A stretch of DNA of 64,000 nt from Clitopilus passeckerianus (GCA_944990035.1 CALYLX010000071.1:248001-312000), one strand, 5' to 3'. Counted from the stretch's first letter, positions 23,175 to 36,439 are shown. Notes: generated by a model from the sequence alone, not told the origin. Numbers and translations are program-made.

Positions 23175-26100
23175 CTCGCAGCTGTTTCATCTTCCAAGAA
23201 GTATTATTGCTATGGACGTACTCCAGCGTTTCTGCTAAAATCTGGCTACTTCGGGATCCTAATAGGAATAGCCTTTTCCTCGCCAAACTCTGCGACGGCT
23301 TGTCCTCCTTGGGTCCTCTTCATAGACGCCACTAGGGGTATCAAGGTTTATCAACTTGTGTGCCTCCGAGTCGGTACAAGCCTCGTGGTGCACAGTTGAC
23401 GATGCTCCCAGGAATCTCTTCCACAAATGAGTGGTTAGGACCTCAAAGGATTCTTCCCGAGGAGGGACCACCCCTGGACGCATTGGCCGCCGCTGCATGT
23501 CAGAAGGTTAGAGCATCGTGGACCAGCTCTAAAGTAGGCCAGGGCTTTCAAGTCCCGATATTTACCCATAACCAAGTTACATGGTGCTGGCGGGTTTCCC
23601 GCTTGGATGGAACACTGACGCACTGTTGATTCCATAGATACATACCCGCTAATAGGCAGCAGAGTCTGGTTCTGACAACACCCTAATGGCTTTTGCGAGC
23701 ATGAGCGATATGTGAACGATGTGTCCAACTTGAAGGCTGATGCGCTTATGTCATCCGACCTCTCCACTGCCCTCCTAAGCCAGAAGTTAACATCATCGCA
23801 ACGACCATGGAACTTGACGCCGTCGCACCAGAAACGGTCATTAGTCCAGGACCTGGACTCGATCTGGCTCTACAATGATAGAAACCCTCTACTTTGAACC
23901 TGCTTTAAGAACGAAACTCCCGCTTTTGAACCGTCAGGTCATTTTCTGACACCCTGGAAAGTATGGAAGCACTAGTTATTGACGACAAGCAAAAGTGGAC
24001 AATTAGTAAGCTTTCTGTCAGTGATGAGTCGTATGTGCAGCTAATGTAGGGTAGGGTATCATTAGGGTATCATTAGGTCAGGATGCTGTAGAGGAGCTGG
24101 AGGCTTATCACCGTCATTTGGCTTCCTAAGTCGGATGTCCTTGAGCCGTTGTAACACTTTCAACACCAATTGTATCACATTGAGGCACTAGACTGCGGCA
24201 ACTCTGCACTACCCCCTGCCTATGTGCTGTCCTGTCTTCCTGCCTCAATTCGCAGCTGGCTACGATCGAGACCCTCTTTCGAGATACCCATCCCTTTGAC
24301 TCTCGGCTCACCTCCACTTCTCATGCCGCGAAACAGTTGACTGAGGGTGAACTTCGTCGCCTCTTAGCTCCTTAGTTGCGGTTCCAACAATGAGGGTTAG
24401 TGTTGATCGAAGCCGAACCTTTAAGCGTGCTCATTTCCTTTCTTCGCTCTCAAGCTTCACTGGCAATATTTCACTAGAGATCGATGCATTGGCCTTCTCA
24501 AAGTGAGGAGGATAACAACCTGTGAACCCCATTGAATGATTCGTCAGTTCAACTCCATTGACGCGCGCTCCAATCCATTGTGTAAGGAGTTTGCACTTCT
24601 TCGAGTTATGAACACCTGATGGCCGCCCATATAAGTAATATTGGTGTATTCTGAATACGACTTCTAAATGTGCGATAGCATGTATCCGATCCCATCTGAG
24701 CATGTTAAGGACGTGCCGTGTGTTCAGTCCATCGGAATAGGAGCGAGCTATTGAAACGAATCTGAGCGGAGAGCGGACCTGCAGGCCAGACGGATTCAGA
24801 TGCAATACGTCGAAATACGGGTGACGAATTGGCGAATCGTAATACCAGTCTGTCCAACTCGCCAACAACTCACCGCTAGCTTTTTCTCACTCTACTTGAC
24901 TCGTTCTCCATAGAAAGATGGCTTGTGGTTCTCGGGCTGCCACCTCTACGGCGGTAGATTTTCGGATTAGGAAAAGGCTATTTCGCTGTATCTCAGTGGT
25001 GGCAATGGACGTGCGACATTATCAATAATATCTATTCACATCACTCTGAGAAACTGGAGGCATGTGAAGGCCAGCCAAACGTTCAATCCTCCCGATCGTT
25101 GCGAACAGGACGCCACATAAGTGGGACCTGACGCGTTGACTTGTATGTTTACGGGTTTCTTCAGCGTTTTTGCAATGCCTTCTGAGGAGTGTGATATCTC
25201 TGACGCTGAAATAGTCGGGCCGGGTCTTCCAGTATTTTTTAGGCTCGGCGCAAAGCTCGCGTCGCCGTGATTTGTATTAAACCTCTCTTCGCAGCTTCAC
25301 AATATCAAGTCACCGCACCCAGCATGAATCGCTCATGCCGACTGTATTAGTCTAAGTGGACAAGAAATACATGCACATCGGATCGTCTGCAATTAGATAT
25401 TCACCATATTCACAGCGGCAATCACCAACAACAGAACGATCAGGTGCCGGGATTTGAATGACTCAATTCCAACTCCAAGGCGCAGCATGGCAATGTTGCT
25501 AGCCTTAGCCCTGGTGGCCCACTCGCACTAGCGTTTTTAGGAAGCTTCTATGTCACCAGGAAGTTATATCTTAAGATTAATAATTGAATGTTGAGGAACC
25601 ACGTTGGAAACAACGGAGACCTCAAAATATTGAGTTTTCATCGGTTCATTGTTGGTCTGCATATGAAGAGCTAGGTTGCGCTTTCTTTGGCCCGAGCTTG
25701 TGAAAGAACACGTTTCTATATAGTCTAAGTCGAGTTCAGGGGAGATCCATACCATGATATGTAAAGTGGATGTTTCCCAAGCGCAGATCCTTCAAATAGG
25801 AAAGATCTTGAGATTTTCAAGGTCCCATTGCCCGAACGTGTGAGGTTCGCACACACATTTCAACCCGTTCTGGCCTCAAGCAACCTGAAGGGGTTGCATT
25901 TTTTGCGAGCCTTTCTGGTTCCGTGGGCCATGACTGCCGACAAGCGGGCCTTGAGATGCCGACTGTCAAATCGGAGACATGGAAATTGGACTGGACACTA
26001 TCTATGAACCTACAGTTAAACCATGCCTCCATCTGTGTAGAGACTGGGAATCTCTGCCGACTCCGGATTTGGCTCACTATACCGCCCTCAGTGTCCTCGG

Positions 26101-26684
26101 GTCTGTCGCGGACTCCCGTTTACTGCCTGATCGGTCAAGTTGAGATCTCGATTTTTGAATGCTGTGCAAGTACGTATAAGGATTTGAAGCTGAACCTGAT
26201 GCAACGTGGCTGCACATTTAACTTTATTTAATTTCGCTTCTGACGTATCACATTGTTTCCTGATGGAGAATACTAGAGGTCCATGGCCACCGAATAACCT
26301 CCATTCGACGCTCAGAGTTACACGCTTCAAGCAGCACCATATCAGAGATACCAACGAGTCACTTTCCGTGTCATATTCCCTATCGTAGACCATCTCCCAA
26401 TCATCTCCAGTCGACTTTAAGCCTAAAACCCCACAACCAGTCACAGGGCCAACCCATAAGGCCAAATGCAAGAATATCTTCTTCCGCGATGGGCAAAGCG
26501 ATACCCACACCCGAAGCTCTGGGCCAGAAAAGAGTATGGGGTTACGTCAAGGAAGGCCACATGCCCTGGGCTATAGTTGCATACGATCCGTGTCCCTCAG
26601 TTATTTAGCGCCAGCACCTGCCAGCACCCACCAACACGACCTGCCTGCGTTTCAACGTCTGGTCTTCAGACCTTAAGAGGAACC
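23175..26684. other. Gene-poor region, right half
   Basis: About 3.5 kb with no supported gene. Open frames at 24431-24868 (-), 25923-26231 (+) and 26088-26510 (-) lack recognisable motifs. The last few hundred bases hold the upstream region of CYW-2. Confidence 0.4.
24054..24075 (+). repeat. Short tandem repeat, 2 x 11 bp
   Basis: The unit GGGTATCATTA occurs twice without spacer (24054-24064 and 24065-24075). No function is implied. Confidence 0.6.
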
Positions 26685-27898
26685 ATGCCTATTCTCTCAC
26701 TCGCAGCAGCTGCAGCTTTGCTTCGCCTTCCCTTTTCTTACCTCTGGTCCAAATTTATGGCGGACACGATAGATTCAGATAGTGTCTTTCCACCCCAGCT
26801 GGTGCCAGTCGATGCCTGGTATAACTCCCTCTTCCAACTCTCTCACTTACAAAATGCAAGTGGGGAAAAACGGCGCGAAATGCGGGACCGGACCTTCGTC
26901 ACGAGGCTCTTCCTTTGCAAAGACAATTCCTCCCGTTCGCAGCACGAGTACGTTGTTGCAGATCTGCGTAGGGGGAAACACGACTTCCATGCGTATATTG
27001 ATCGCTATCGTGGAGACCCCAAACTGGCAAATGAGAGGGGAACTATTCAGGATGCTGGCGGACTAGCAGCCGTTGCGATGGTCAACATGTTTTCCAGCAT
27101 CGACTTGCAGAAAATATCCCATGCATTGGATAGAGTCCGATGCGTTCCAGGTCCATTCAAGTCGGATGAGCCCATACTCATCAAATGCTATGAGTTTAAA
27201 GAAGGGGACAGACCTACTTTAGTCGACCTCGCCATAGCGGCGTATGTTGCCCACGAATATGACCAAACCTACACCGTCTTCCTACACCAATGCTATTGGT
27301 ACGCTGACGCCGTTTGTGCCGTCATCGAAACTCTCGTCAAGTATTCTCTGAAAACAAAGAGGGACACATATATCAGGGGAACGGACAAAGGGACAGAAAT
27401 AGTTCATCTGGATAGCAAGGAGGTGAAGGCTTTCACCGTGCTGCCGCCATCTAACAACGATGGAGATATGGGGACAGACGTACACCCCCGATGGACGGAT
27501 CTTAAACAGGGTCACAACATCATCCGCATCACCAGGCGTCCGCCCACACTTTCAACCACACTCCGAAACAAATTCGATGAAGAAAAAACGAAGTTCAACA
27601 AGGCGGTATGGGAATATACATGCCACGAGTCTTCGATTATGACCTGACCCTCACTTGACAGCAAAGAGATGGTGAGAGGGATCGAGAAGAGAGGCAGGAC
27701 TTCGTCCAGAAAGTCGAGGAGCGGGACCAGGAGATTCGAGTGCGGGATCAGGAACTTCGAAGACAAGCTCAGGAACTTCAAATACAGGCTCAGGCAATGC
27801 TTGAGCTGCAGAGAGAGTTGGAACGCTCTAAGCAGCAGCAGCGACGGCAAACAGGTTCCGAATTCTCAGCAATGGCGGTTGGCGGGGTTACGGCGTAA
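26685..27898 (+). CDS. CYW-2: member of an unrecognised seven-copy family
   Basis: Two exons, 26685-27605 and 27662-27898, phase 0, giving 385 residues. The start is the ATG at 26685 (MPILSLAAAAALLRLPFSYLW), which provides the short hydrophobic N-terminal segment seen in the paralogs. Core motifs: VFPPQLVPVDAWY, RDRTFVTRLFLCK, QHEYVVADLR, FHAYIDRYR, DRVRCVPGPF, LVDLAIAAYVAHEYD, HQCYWYADAVC and RWTDLKQGHN. The last exon encodes a long, highly charged coiled coil (REERQDFVQKVEERDQEIRV through LQRELERSKQQQRRQ). His of QHE, His of FHA and Cys of QCY are the residues kept in all seven copies. No enzyme family recognised with certainty. It lies alone in a gene-poor region. Confidence 0.8.
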
Positions 27899-28561
27899 GG
27901 TTAAGCATTCGAAGGATTTTGTACCCGCTTCTTATGTTCGCTATGCTTTTCGAAGACTTTCTTGATTGATATCCGTTATATGGCCATTTATGCTACGCGT
28001 CCCGTACATTCCAAACTTCACCTCTTCCATTTGAATTGTGAAATATCATGTCAGGTGTATCGCATTGCGTGGAACGAATGAGAATGTGTGGCGCAAAGTG
28101 GACAACTGAATCAGTATCTTCTTCAAAGAAGCGAGACGTCATTGTCTCCCCATTTTGCGAGGTTTTGGCAGCTTGACAGCTGATCGTCGACCGTAATCTG
28201 AAGAACATGAGATTTACGGTCGTTGGCATGTCAAACAATACTAACCATATCCGGATGTCATGCCGCTCGCAATGCGGCTTCGTAGACCAACTCAGCGAGC
28301 TCAAGGAAACGTCCATAGGGCCATTGAAGTTGATGATTTGCTTGACTAAAGGAGATCTGCTTTGTACACCCGAGGAGTTAGGCATCACAGCGCTTTGAGT
28401 CGGCTTTTGAGTGCTAGCGCCCTTCCTGACTTTCCACACTGCCACAAATCCATTGGCACAACAAAACTATCATGATTATACGAGAAACAGAATACATCCA
28501 GTAATGAAAAGAAAAGATAACAGCAAGCCCAGCCTCACAAGTATGTGGGTGAAGAAAGAGG
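27899..28561. other. Spacer between CYW-2 and the Zn2Cys6 regulator
   Basis: Convergent 3' regions of two genes. A 150-codon minus-strand frame (27993-28445) shows no motif and is not supported as a gene. Confidence 0.4.
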
Positions 28562-31500
28562 CTAATTCCACATTTGCGTCAAAACCGCCATCCCAGTATC
28601 CTGCACATCCATCAGCACCTGGTCACCAGTCGCCCCACCTCCACTTCTGGCTCCAGGTACATTATCGAACGTAAACTGACCAGGTGCGACACCTGGAGAT
28701 ATGGGTCCTGGCGTATAACCAGACATAGGTGTACCCGTATCATAGTTCGATACCTGAGGGGGTGAATCATAGCTGTCGTATGTCGTCGGCAGGAACGGTG
28801 TGTTGGATAGTGGTTCCCCACTCAACATCGCCAAGAAACTCGACGGATCCATTCCCGCCCCGTTCGAACCTTGGTTGTTCTGATTGGCTTGTGCAGCCCA
28901 AGGCATAGCAGCGCCGGCATTGGCGTTGGCGACGTTGATGCTGCCGAGGATGTTCATGAAATGTTCCACATCTACTTCGTTTGCGGTGAGCATCGTCGGG
29001 GAGTGCAATCCGTGTCCGTGCCCGTGACCATGTCCATGTCCGCGCCCATGACTCTCCAACGAATGTGCTCTCGCACTCTGCGCAATGGGGCTACTCATCA
29101 CACTTGCCGCCTGGCCGAACGATGCTCCAAAGTCCCTCGTAAAATCATCTGATCCCCAAGATGGTGAATGTGGGAGGTGGTTAGAGTAATGGCCCGAAGA
29201 CGGCGAAGCGGTGATATTCGTCTCCACCGAAATGGAGTTCGACCGTAAGGCAGGCTGGAAGCTATATGTCGGGCTTTCAGCCGGTGAAGGGAGAGGGTGG
29301 GTATGAGTTGCTGGTGTATGGCGAGAGAATTCAACTGATCGTGCAGTTCTCCCTCTATTCCGAAGAGCCCCACCGTCGGTACTGAGTGGATTTAGTGGAT
29401 CCTCGCGACGGGGCCGCGACCGCCTTTGGGTGGATGGCGACCTTCGTCGTCGGCTTGACGATGCAGACGAGGTGGCAGATTCTCCCAAATCACCAAGAAG
29501 ACTGGCAGAGCCCGACGAGGAGGTACGAAGCGTATGGGGAGGCGTTGGCGTGGGTCCTCGTCTGCTGCGACCAACGGGTCGTTTATCCAGAGCAGGCTTC
29601 AACTGTTCCTGCAGCAACCCTTTGAGGATCTCTCCAATATTCGTTGCGCATTGCCAACTTTTCCCAATCTCCATGAGGTACTGGACGCAGAGCTGTGCTT
29701 GACTGAGAGCATGCTTGAGGGCTTCGTGAGCGACTCGTACGCCGGTGGCGGCTTGGACGGCGATGAGCAGGTAAATTGTACCTGCTGAGAAGACAGTCTG
29801 GACGAGGGTGATGGGTGCATAACGGAGGGTGTAGAGGGATCGCCATGTTGAGAGGAGCTCGACGATGTTCTCTGCTGCACGTTTGCAGAGCTGTAGAGCA
29901 GCGCAGTTAGATAGATGCGCATCAAAAGAATAGGCGATGATACCGTACCTTGACATGGTCAATCTCCCGGTCTGAACTGTGCACTGGACGTTGTCGTCGG
30001 TGATAGAAAGGCCGGTGGAGGAGGATGAAGAACCACCAATATGTGCAGTGCATCATGAGCCGATGCGGCGTCGAGGTAGGGCGAGATTTGAGCGTGATTT
30101 CGAGCTCAGGGGGAAGGTTGCTTTTCCATGTGTTGAGTTGGAGACTGCCAGCATAGAGTCAGCACAAGGACAACGAGGATAGAGAAGGAACATACTCGAT
30201 GTCGCTGATGAGTTGAATGTTGATCTCCTGGCGTACACTAGCATTATTGAGGCCGTTCCTAAAAAACCTATGTTAGATCATGTAGCAAACAGCAAAGTCG
30301 GCAGACGATTCACACAACGTCCATAATCCTCCGTGCAATAATCAACAACTCGCAGCTTGCCTTAAAGGTGGCCGAAAGATGATTTGCTTGTGGCGGAATA
30401 TTGGTTTGTGGATGCTGCCAGGGGGTGGAATCAAAATGGGGGTCGGTCTGCGGCACTGACAGCCTCTGTTTGACTTCTGAGGCGGGTATGCTGAATTCGC
30501 GACCGACGTAGAGCGACCAGCATACATCTTGCGTGAAGATGGTCCAGTACGCCCATGACCGGTCGAACATATCGTGTTCGGTCATGAGGCCAGATTTTAC
30601 CCATCCCGAGCAGTCAATGCTCAGGCCGACTGTAAACCAAAAAAAAAGTGGTCAGATAATCGAGAAGAATAGTAAAGTGAGGAATGAAGACACTTACGGG
30701 CTTGACTAATTCTGGCACTCATGCCAAAATAGAGGTAGCCCAGCGTTTGCTCCCCCAATCCCGAATGGAAACTTCCCAGCAAGCTCAAGGCGTGCACCAC
30801 ACTGATTGTGGGCTGTTGACATTCACCTTCAATGTAGCTCTTCGCTTGGGTGGCGAAAGCTTGTCGGGCCTTGAGGTCCCTAATTCGTGGGTCATCCGAG
30901 AATGCCGAAGCGACGGCAATTAGGGCATTATGGAGCATTGGAGAGTAATGGGTGGTGCGAACGGATGCAGCGCGGGATTGGGTGTGTTGCTGGGATGGGT
31001 GAGAGGGGGAGGAGAGGACCCGATGCATGTCCTGCAAGAACAGGTCTGGGACGATGCGCAAGCACCAAGAGGTGAAGAATTTGAAGCATAGATCGAGTAT
31101 TCTAAGGTATGGTCCTGTAAGTTAATGAGTAGTTACGGCAAAGAGGGATGCATACCGATCGTGCTCCTTTCTGTCGAGAGGAACTGTAGAAGGCAGGAAC
31201 CTTGCCCAGTCAAAGTCAGGGTTGTAGTCCACCTCAGCTTCGTCAAGCAGCAGCTCATATTTTGGTGAATCAGAGGCTCGAGGAAATCGTGAGGCGGTTG
31301 GCATGAGAGGTGTTTCCTGAGCAAATCTGAAAGGTGCTGTATTTCCATGATGGAGCAGTAAATTGCCTTCATCGGTTAACTAGAAAAGACGTTAGTTGAT
31401 GAAAGGACCGAAGTGATGAAAAGCTACCTTGAGATTGCTCGTCGGCAAACACAACTCTTGCGCTAAAGCCTGCTCTTCGTCGTATCCGTCGTCGTCGTCG

Positions 31501-32066
31501 TCGTATTGTGCATCCGCGTCGTTAAAATCTCCACTCAAGCTCGTCTCGCCACTATGAAGCCCTCCTCCTAGTGCCCCCGACACCTCGTTGTCATCGTAAT
31601 GTTTCGGCCGAAATTGCAGGTATGCCTTGCCACTGGAACTGGATCCATGATCTCGTCGACATTTTTCCAGCTCAGATTCCAGAAGAGCGACGTATTCTTC
31701 TAGTGCTTCCGCTCGCTTTCGCATGGCCTCAAAATGAGCTTCCGTGCGAGGTCGTCGACCAGTCTCTTTGCCCCATGAGCACTATATTGTAAAAGATCGT
31801 CAGTTGGTTGATTCGATCTAACGGCCTCAATAACTCGTTACCTCGTCCTTTCTACCACTCTGCACGCAGGGCCCACAAACAGGCTTGTTTCCATCACATT
31901 TGGTTTTCCTATCATCGCAGGAGAGTGAGTCAGTAGTCCAGATCAAGCCAAAAGCTCTAGAAACTTGTACTGACTTTCCTCGACATATCGTACACGCCTG
32001 ACTGGCATACGTGCCCCTTCCTCGAGGTGTACTGGTCGAATTTCTCTTTGACGGCTCAGCTTTCAT
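28562..32066 (-). CDS. Zn2Cys6 fungal-specific transcription factor
   Basis: A nuclear regulator of the Gal4-type class. The start is ATG at 32066 (MKAEPSKRNSTSTPRGRGTY). The binuclear zinc cluster is split by introns: CTICRGKKTKC on exons 1-2, then DGNKPVCGPC, with the sixth Cys opening the next exon (CSWGKETGRRPRTE). A short coiled segment follows (EALEEYVALLESELEKC), as usual for dimerising members, then an acidic linker (YDDDDDGYDEE). The middle homology region of the Fungal_trans type runs through about 31.3-29.6 kb (LGSFHSGLGEQTLGYLYFGM, WAYWTIFTQDVCWSLYVGRE). The last exon (29889-28562) is rich in Ser, Pro and Gly, with a His-Gly dipeptide repeat (RGHGHGHGHGHG) and ends TGMAVLTQMWN. 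Nine or so exons; over 900 residues. Two relics of this gene lie at 11.7 and 16.0 kb. Targets unknown. Confidence 0.88.
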
Positions 32067-32610
32067 TCAGAGGGAACCGTTCCGTGTTGCCGCCGGTGTC
32101 AGCGTTATTTAGGGGGAAAGTTGTTGATGGGCTTCCGCCACGGGCCAAATTCTCAGGTAATCAAGGCCTGATCGCGGTCGTTTTGCGTGACGGTGGTGGA
32201 CAAGGCGTCAGCTGGATAGCTCGACTTCTCAATTTATATCTATCAGAAGGCGCAGAGATGACTCAAGCAGTCGCAATGATGGTGGAAGAGCTACAGGGCC
32301 AGCGTCCTAATGCGGCCTCCCTTGTTTCCCCCACCGGAACCCGAGCCGTAAGACTGAATTCACAGCATTTCTCCACAAGGAGGGAACGGTGATTGAATGA
32401 TGGACAGCTAGGGCAGATGGATAGACATGTGGGCTGTGATAACTGTGGAGGTGGAGGAATAATTATATTTGACATTATGGCTCGAACGACAGTGTAGATC
32501 TAGACTTTGCAGGCCCAATGTATAAAGCCAAGCATTAGGCTGCGACAGTGATGTCAACCGGGGGCGGTGAATGCGATAGTAATAAAGTATCAAGATGCAG
32601 TAAACGTTTG

Positions 32611-33145
32611 TTATATGACCTGTGCAAAGCGCAACAATTCCGTTCAGCCAAAGTTGCACGGGAATACAGGAAAAGGCTTAGCCTCGGTTCAACTCTCACC
32701 TTTGGTGCTAGACTGACAATCTTCCCCCATCCCTTCATCCTCAAATCCGCGCTGACAATCCCACCAATACGTGTCCCAAGCATCTCCTTCTTGTTGTTTA
32801 GCAGAACAGCGGCATTGTCGTCGAACCTGACAATCCTTCCGTCTGGCCGCCTGACGGATTTTCGTGTTCGGACAATCACAGCTCGTCGAACGTCTCCCCG
32901 GCGCACTTTCACGGCTGTTACGGAGGCTTGAGATGCTGCTGAAACTGGTCGTGCACGTTTGACGACGCAGACAATCTCGTCACCGACTGAACCCCAGCCA
33001 TTGTTGACTTTCTGTTTCAGGACGTTGACACATTCCACCACAAGGGCGCCTGAGTTGTCTATCACCTACAATGTTCACTTTAGATCCATATACAATAGTC
33101 AAAGATGTCAAAACTCACGTTAAGCGTACTCTTCAGACCAATCAT
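32611..33145 (-). CDS. MRPL38: Mitochondrial large-subunit ribosomal protein uL14m
   Basis: Three exons: 33145-33119 (MIGLKSTLN), 33065-32700, and a 9-base last exon 32619-32611 encoding Val-Ile-stop; 133 residues, the usual size. Typical uL14 sequence: [46 protein letters not shown] and [13 protein letters not shown]. It binds 23S-type rRNA at the subunit interface in mitochondria. Without the last intron the frame would run 54 codons into an unrelated tail; splicing gives SLAPKVI, the expected short C-terminus, so I prefer it. The gene name follows the yeast ortholog. Divergent from hexokinase across a 242-base gap. Confidence 0.9.
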
Positions 33146-33387
33146 TCTAACGCTTCAAGGTCGCTGTTCGCTGTCGTCCACAGCCACCTCTGCAAAAACT
33201 CGACGAATCCAGACTCTTCCCCCATAAAGTATATTCTTCCCACGAGGGTCCTCTTTCCTTATGTGGTAGCCGTGACATTATTGGACAGCTCCACCGCCGC
33301 TTGGATTCCTACATCGAGCCATTGGCCCTTTCCCATCGATATATATCGTCCCGATAACCTTCAACAGCGACAAAACGATAAGTAAAG
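33146..33387. promoter_or_regulatory. Shared divergent promoter region, uL14m / hexokinase
   Basis: The 242 bases between the two start codons must serve both genes. A TATA-like ATATATATCG lies at 33340-33349, near the hexokinase start. No other element could be identified with confidence. Confidence 0.45.
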
Positions 33388-35623
33388 ATGGTTGTATCTC
33401 GCAGAGGAAGCGGCAGTGTCATGCTGGCTACTGGCCAGACGTTGGCGATCCATACGAGGACGCAGGATGAGGAGGTGTTGCCGCACGCAACAAAGAAGTA
33501 CGTTGCTGTTGAAATCTTCGGGGCTGATAAAGTATGCTGACGAGAGGGAATTGTCGGATAGAACGATGGCAGACCACCTGAGGAAGTACGAAAGCGCGTA
33601 AGTCGGGTGTGCCAGCTCGGAGAACTTGGGGAACGATTGACTGACCGTTATCTCCAGGTTCACGCTCACGCCCCAGCGCATGCGCATGATCGTAGAGGCG
33701 TTCAAAGATGCGCTCGAGCTTGGTTTGCAGAAACCCAAACAAGTCGTGGTGAGTTATCTGGTCTCAAATTGAAATTGTCCAAAATGCCATGTGCCCAAGA
33801 TTGGCATGTACGCGTCGAGGGAATCAATGTGATCGGGATGCCTCCTGATCAAGATCTACTATCCCTGGGCATTGCAGTTGAGGGATTATGGCTCGTTCTA
33901 TGTTCTAATCGTTTGTTCTTCGTGATATGACTCGCCCTAACAATACATGCCGCAGCCGATGATCCCAACATACGTCTTCGGCTTCCCCACCGGCAACGAG
34001 CATGGCGACTTTCTCGCCGTCGACCTTGGCGGGACCAACCTCCGTGTATGCCTCGTCAACATACAAGGAGGCGGCAAGTTCGAGATTACGCAGAGTAAGT
34101 ATCGTTTGACGGAGGAGCAGAAGCAGGACGAGGGACATAAGCTGTTCGACTTCTGCGCGGAGTGTTTGAAGACGTTCGTGGACACGAACTTTACGGACGA
34201 ACATGCTTTGAAGGAGGGAGAAGTGCTACCCCTGGGGTTCACGGTGTGTTCTCATACAACTTTATTTCGATGACACGGCACTAATTAGCCTCCGCTCTAG
34301 TTCTCATATCCCTGCGAGTGAGTGTCGATTTAGAATGTAACCCACAATGGACAAGCCTGATCTGTATGGCAGGCAAAACAAGATTGACCATGGCGAACTT
34401 ATCCGGTGGACGAAAGGCTTTGGAGCACTCAACACCGAAGGCCACGATGTCGCAGAGATGTTCCGTCAATCGCTTAGAAAACACGTACGTCAGCCTTCCC
34501 GGTAGTTGTACCGCTCCTCCCTCTGACCATTCTCTCCTCGTCAGAACCTCCCGGTCGAATTGACTGCTCTCATTAACGATACCACCGGAACGCTGATCGC
34601 ATCCCACTACGTCAACCCCAGGACCAAGATTGCTGTCATCTTCGGAACGGGTTGTAACGCTGCATATATGGAGCATGTGAGCGATATCACGAAGATGGGC
34701 GACCTCGGCATAGATCAAAAAGCGGAGATGGCCATTAATTGTGAATGGGTGAGTACTTTTAGGTGAAATGACGAAGGGAAAGGAATGCTGATAGGTCAAT
34801 CGGATAGGGTGCCTTTGACTCGTTCGAGCATGAACATTTGCCCAGGACGAAGTACGATCAAATCGTTGATGAATCCAGCAATAAACCTGGTGAACAAGCG
34901 TTCGAAGTGAGTTCTTCATGTATCTTAACCCGACAACGTTTGGCTGAATAATAGCCAGAAACTTATATCAGGTCGATACCTCGGCGAGATCCTCCGTCTC
35001 GTTATCTGCGAGCTTATAGACGAGGGTGTCCTGTTCTTGGGTCAGAACACCTACAAACTCGAAGTTCCTTACTGCTTCGATACCGCCTTCCTCTCCTTGA
35101 TGGAATCGTACGTTTCATAGGCCCTTCCAAACCCTTACCAACTCTGACTCCTTCGTCCTGCATAACAGAGACCCAACCGACGAGCTCCTCATGATCATCG
35201 GCATCTTCTCGCACTTCTTCGCCGTCGAGACCACCCTCGCCGAACGCCAATTCTTCCGTGCCCTTGCCAAACTCATTGGCCGGCGTGCTGCGCGCCTAAG
35301 TGCCTGCGGTATCGCAGCAATTGCGAGCAAGATGGGCTATGTAGAAGAAGGATGCCTCGTCGGCGCTGATGGGAGTTTGTATAACAAGTATCCCGGATTC
35401 GCGGATCGGGTGCATGAGGGGTTGTATGATATTTTCGGTGATAAGGGGAAGAATATCCAGACTATTCATGCTGAGGATGGAAGTGGAGTTGGCAGTGCCA
35501 TTATTGCTGGTTCGTTTTTATATCCTATGCTAGAGAAGGATGATCTCAACTGACTGTATGCGCTCTTTCTAAATAGCGATGACGAAGATTAGAAAAGACG
35601 CTGGGCTTTACGTCGACTTGTAA
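33388..35623 (+). CDS. Hexokinase
   Basis: Phosphorylates glucose and other hexoses with ATP at the entry of glycolysis. Eleven exons: 33388-33497, 33562-33597, 33658-33748, 33956-34243, 34301-34317, 34373-34484, 34545-34748, 34808-34906, 34959-35107, 35169-35509, 35577-35623; 497 residues. Seen in order: KKTMADHLRKYES, LTPQRMRMIVEAF, the phosphate loop DFLAVDLGGTNLRVCLV, sugar-binding LGFTFSYPCEQ, the catalytic INDTTGTL (Asp as base), the adenosine loop FGTGCNAAYMEH, and GEQAFEKLISGRYLGEILR. The last exon gives MTKIRKDAGLYVDL. The first exon splices in frame into TMADHL, but a start at ATG 33566 is also possible, so the first 38 residues are less certain. Which hexokinase isoform this is cannot be told from sequence alone. 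Confidence 0.93.
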
Positions 35624-36439
35624 AATCCTCAGCAATCGACCCTTTGGACGATATAGGCGATACCCCCCTCTCACTACCTTGCGCCTTTCATTTTTTGACT
35701 CTTTCTTGTATTCCCCAAAGAAATGTAAATCGTATGTTTGCCAAAGAGCTTGGCTGCGTGTACTTGTACTTTTTGATTTCTCGACAAGCTATACAATTAG
35801 ATGATTACCCATGTCAACTTTCTTTCTTTCTTCCAGATATTTCAGGGCGGCTCTGGGGTCCATTTAGTACTGAGCTCCAAATTGCGCTCCGGGGTAGGAG
35901 CTGACTTGCGCCTCAAACCAAATAAAAGCAAATATTCGGGAAGGCGATGTCATTTGGCAGAGGAGTCGAATGGCAGGTCCTTTGTCTTCCCCCGCATTCT
36001 TCACGGTAGTTGGCGCAAGGCCTCCAGGCCTCCTGCGTATCCAAGACTGGAGGGGAAAGCTCTTTAGTCTTGGTCCCGCAGAGCTTCAAGCTTCAAGGCT
36101 CACGGCGAGCAGGCATCTTTACAAGAGTGTGGCGAAGATCAATTGGAGCAAGTGAAGGCAGCTTCGTTTCAAGAGCATTTCCATCGCTAGCATTGAAGTT
36201 CGGGATCTGAATCTTAAACCCCCTGCAATCGGAGAAGATTGCCAAGCTTTCCTTGGGCGTTGGTGAGAGGCGAGGCCGAAACCACTTTATACTGCGTCCA
36301 AAAGGTGAGTCAGGATATGCATAATACTATCAATACAGTGGTATGAAGGCGGAATCGAGGTTATACAGCAAAGCTTATCGCTACAATATGCACAAACAAC
36401 TACTGGATGAACGGGAGGCTCCTTGATTCAAGTTCTGCT
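35624..36439. other. Spacer between hexokinase and CYW-3
   Basis: About 0.8 kb between convergent genes. Overlapping short frames on the plus strand carry no motif. Nothing supported. Confidence 0.4.

Noticed and set aside
34281..34919. A 212-codon minus-strand frame across hexokinase introns and exons
   Set aside because: Antisense to the hexokinase gene, whose exons are fixed by conserved motifs.
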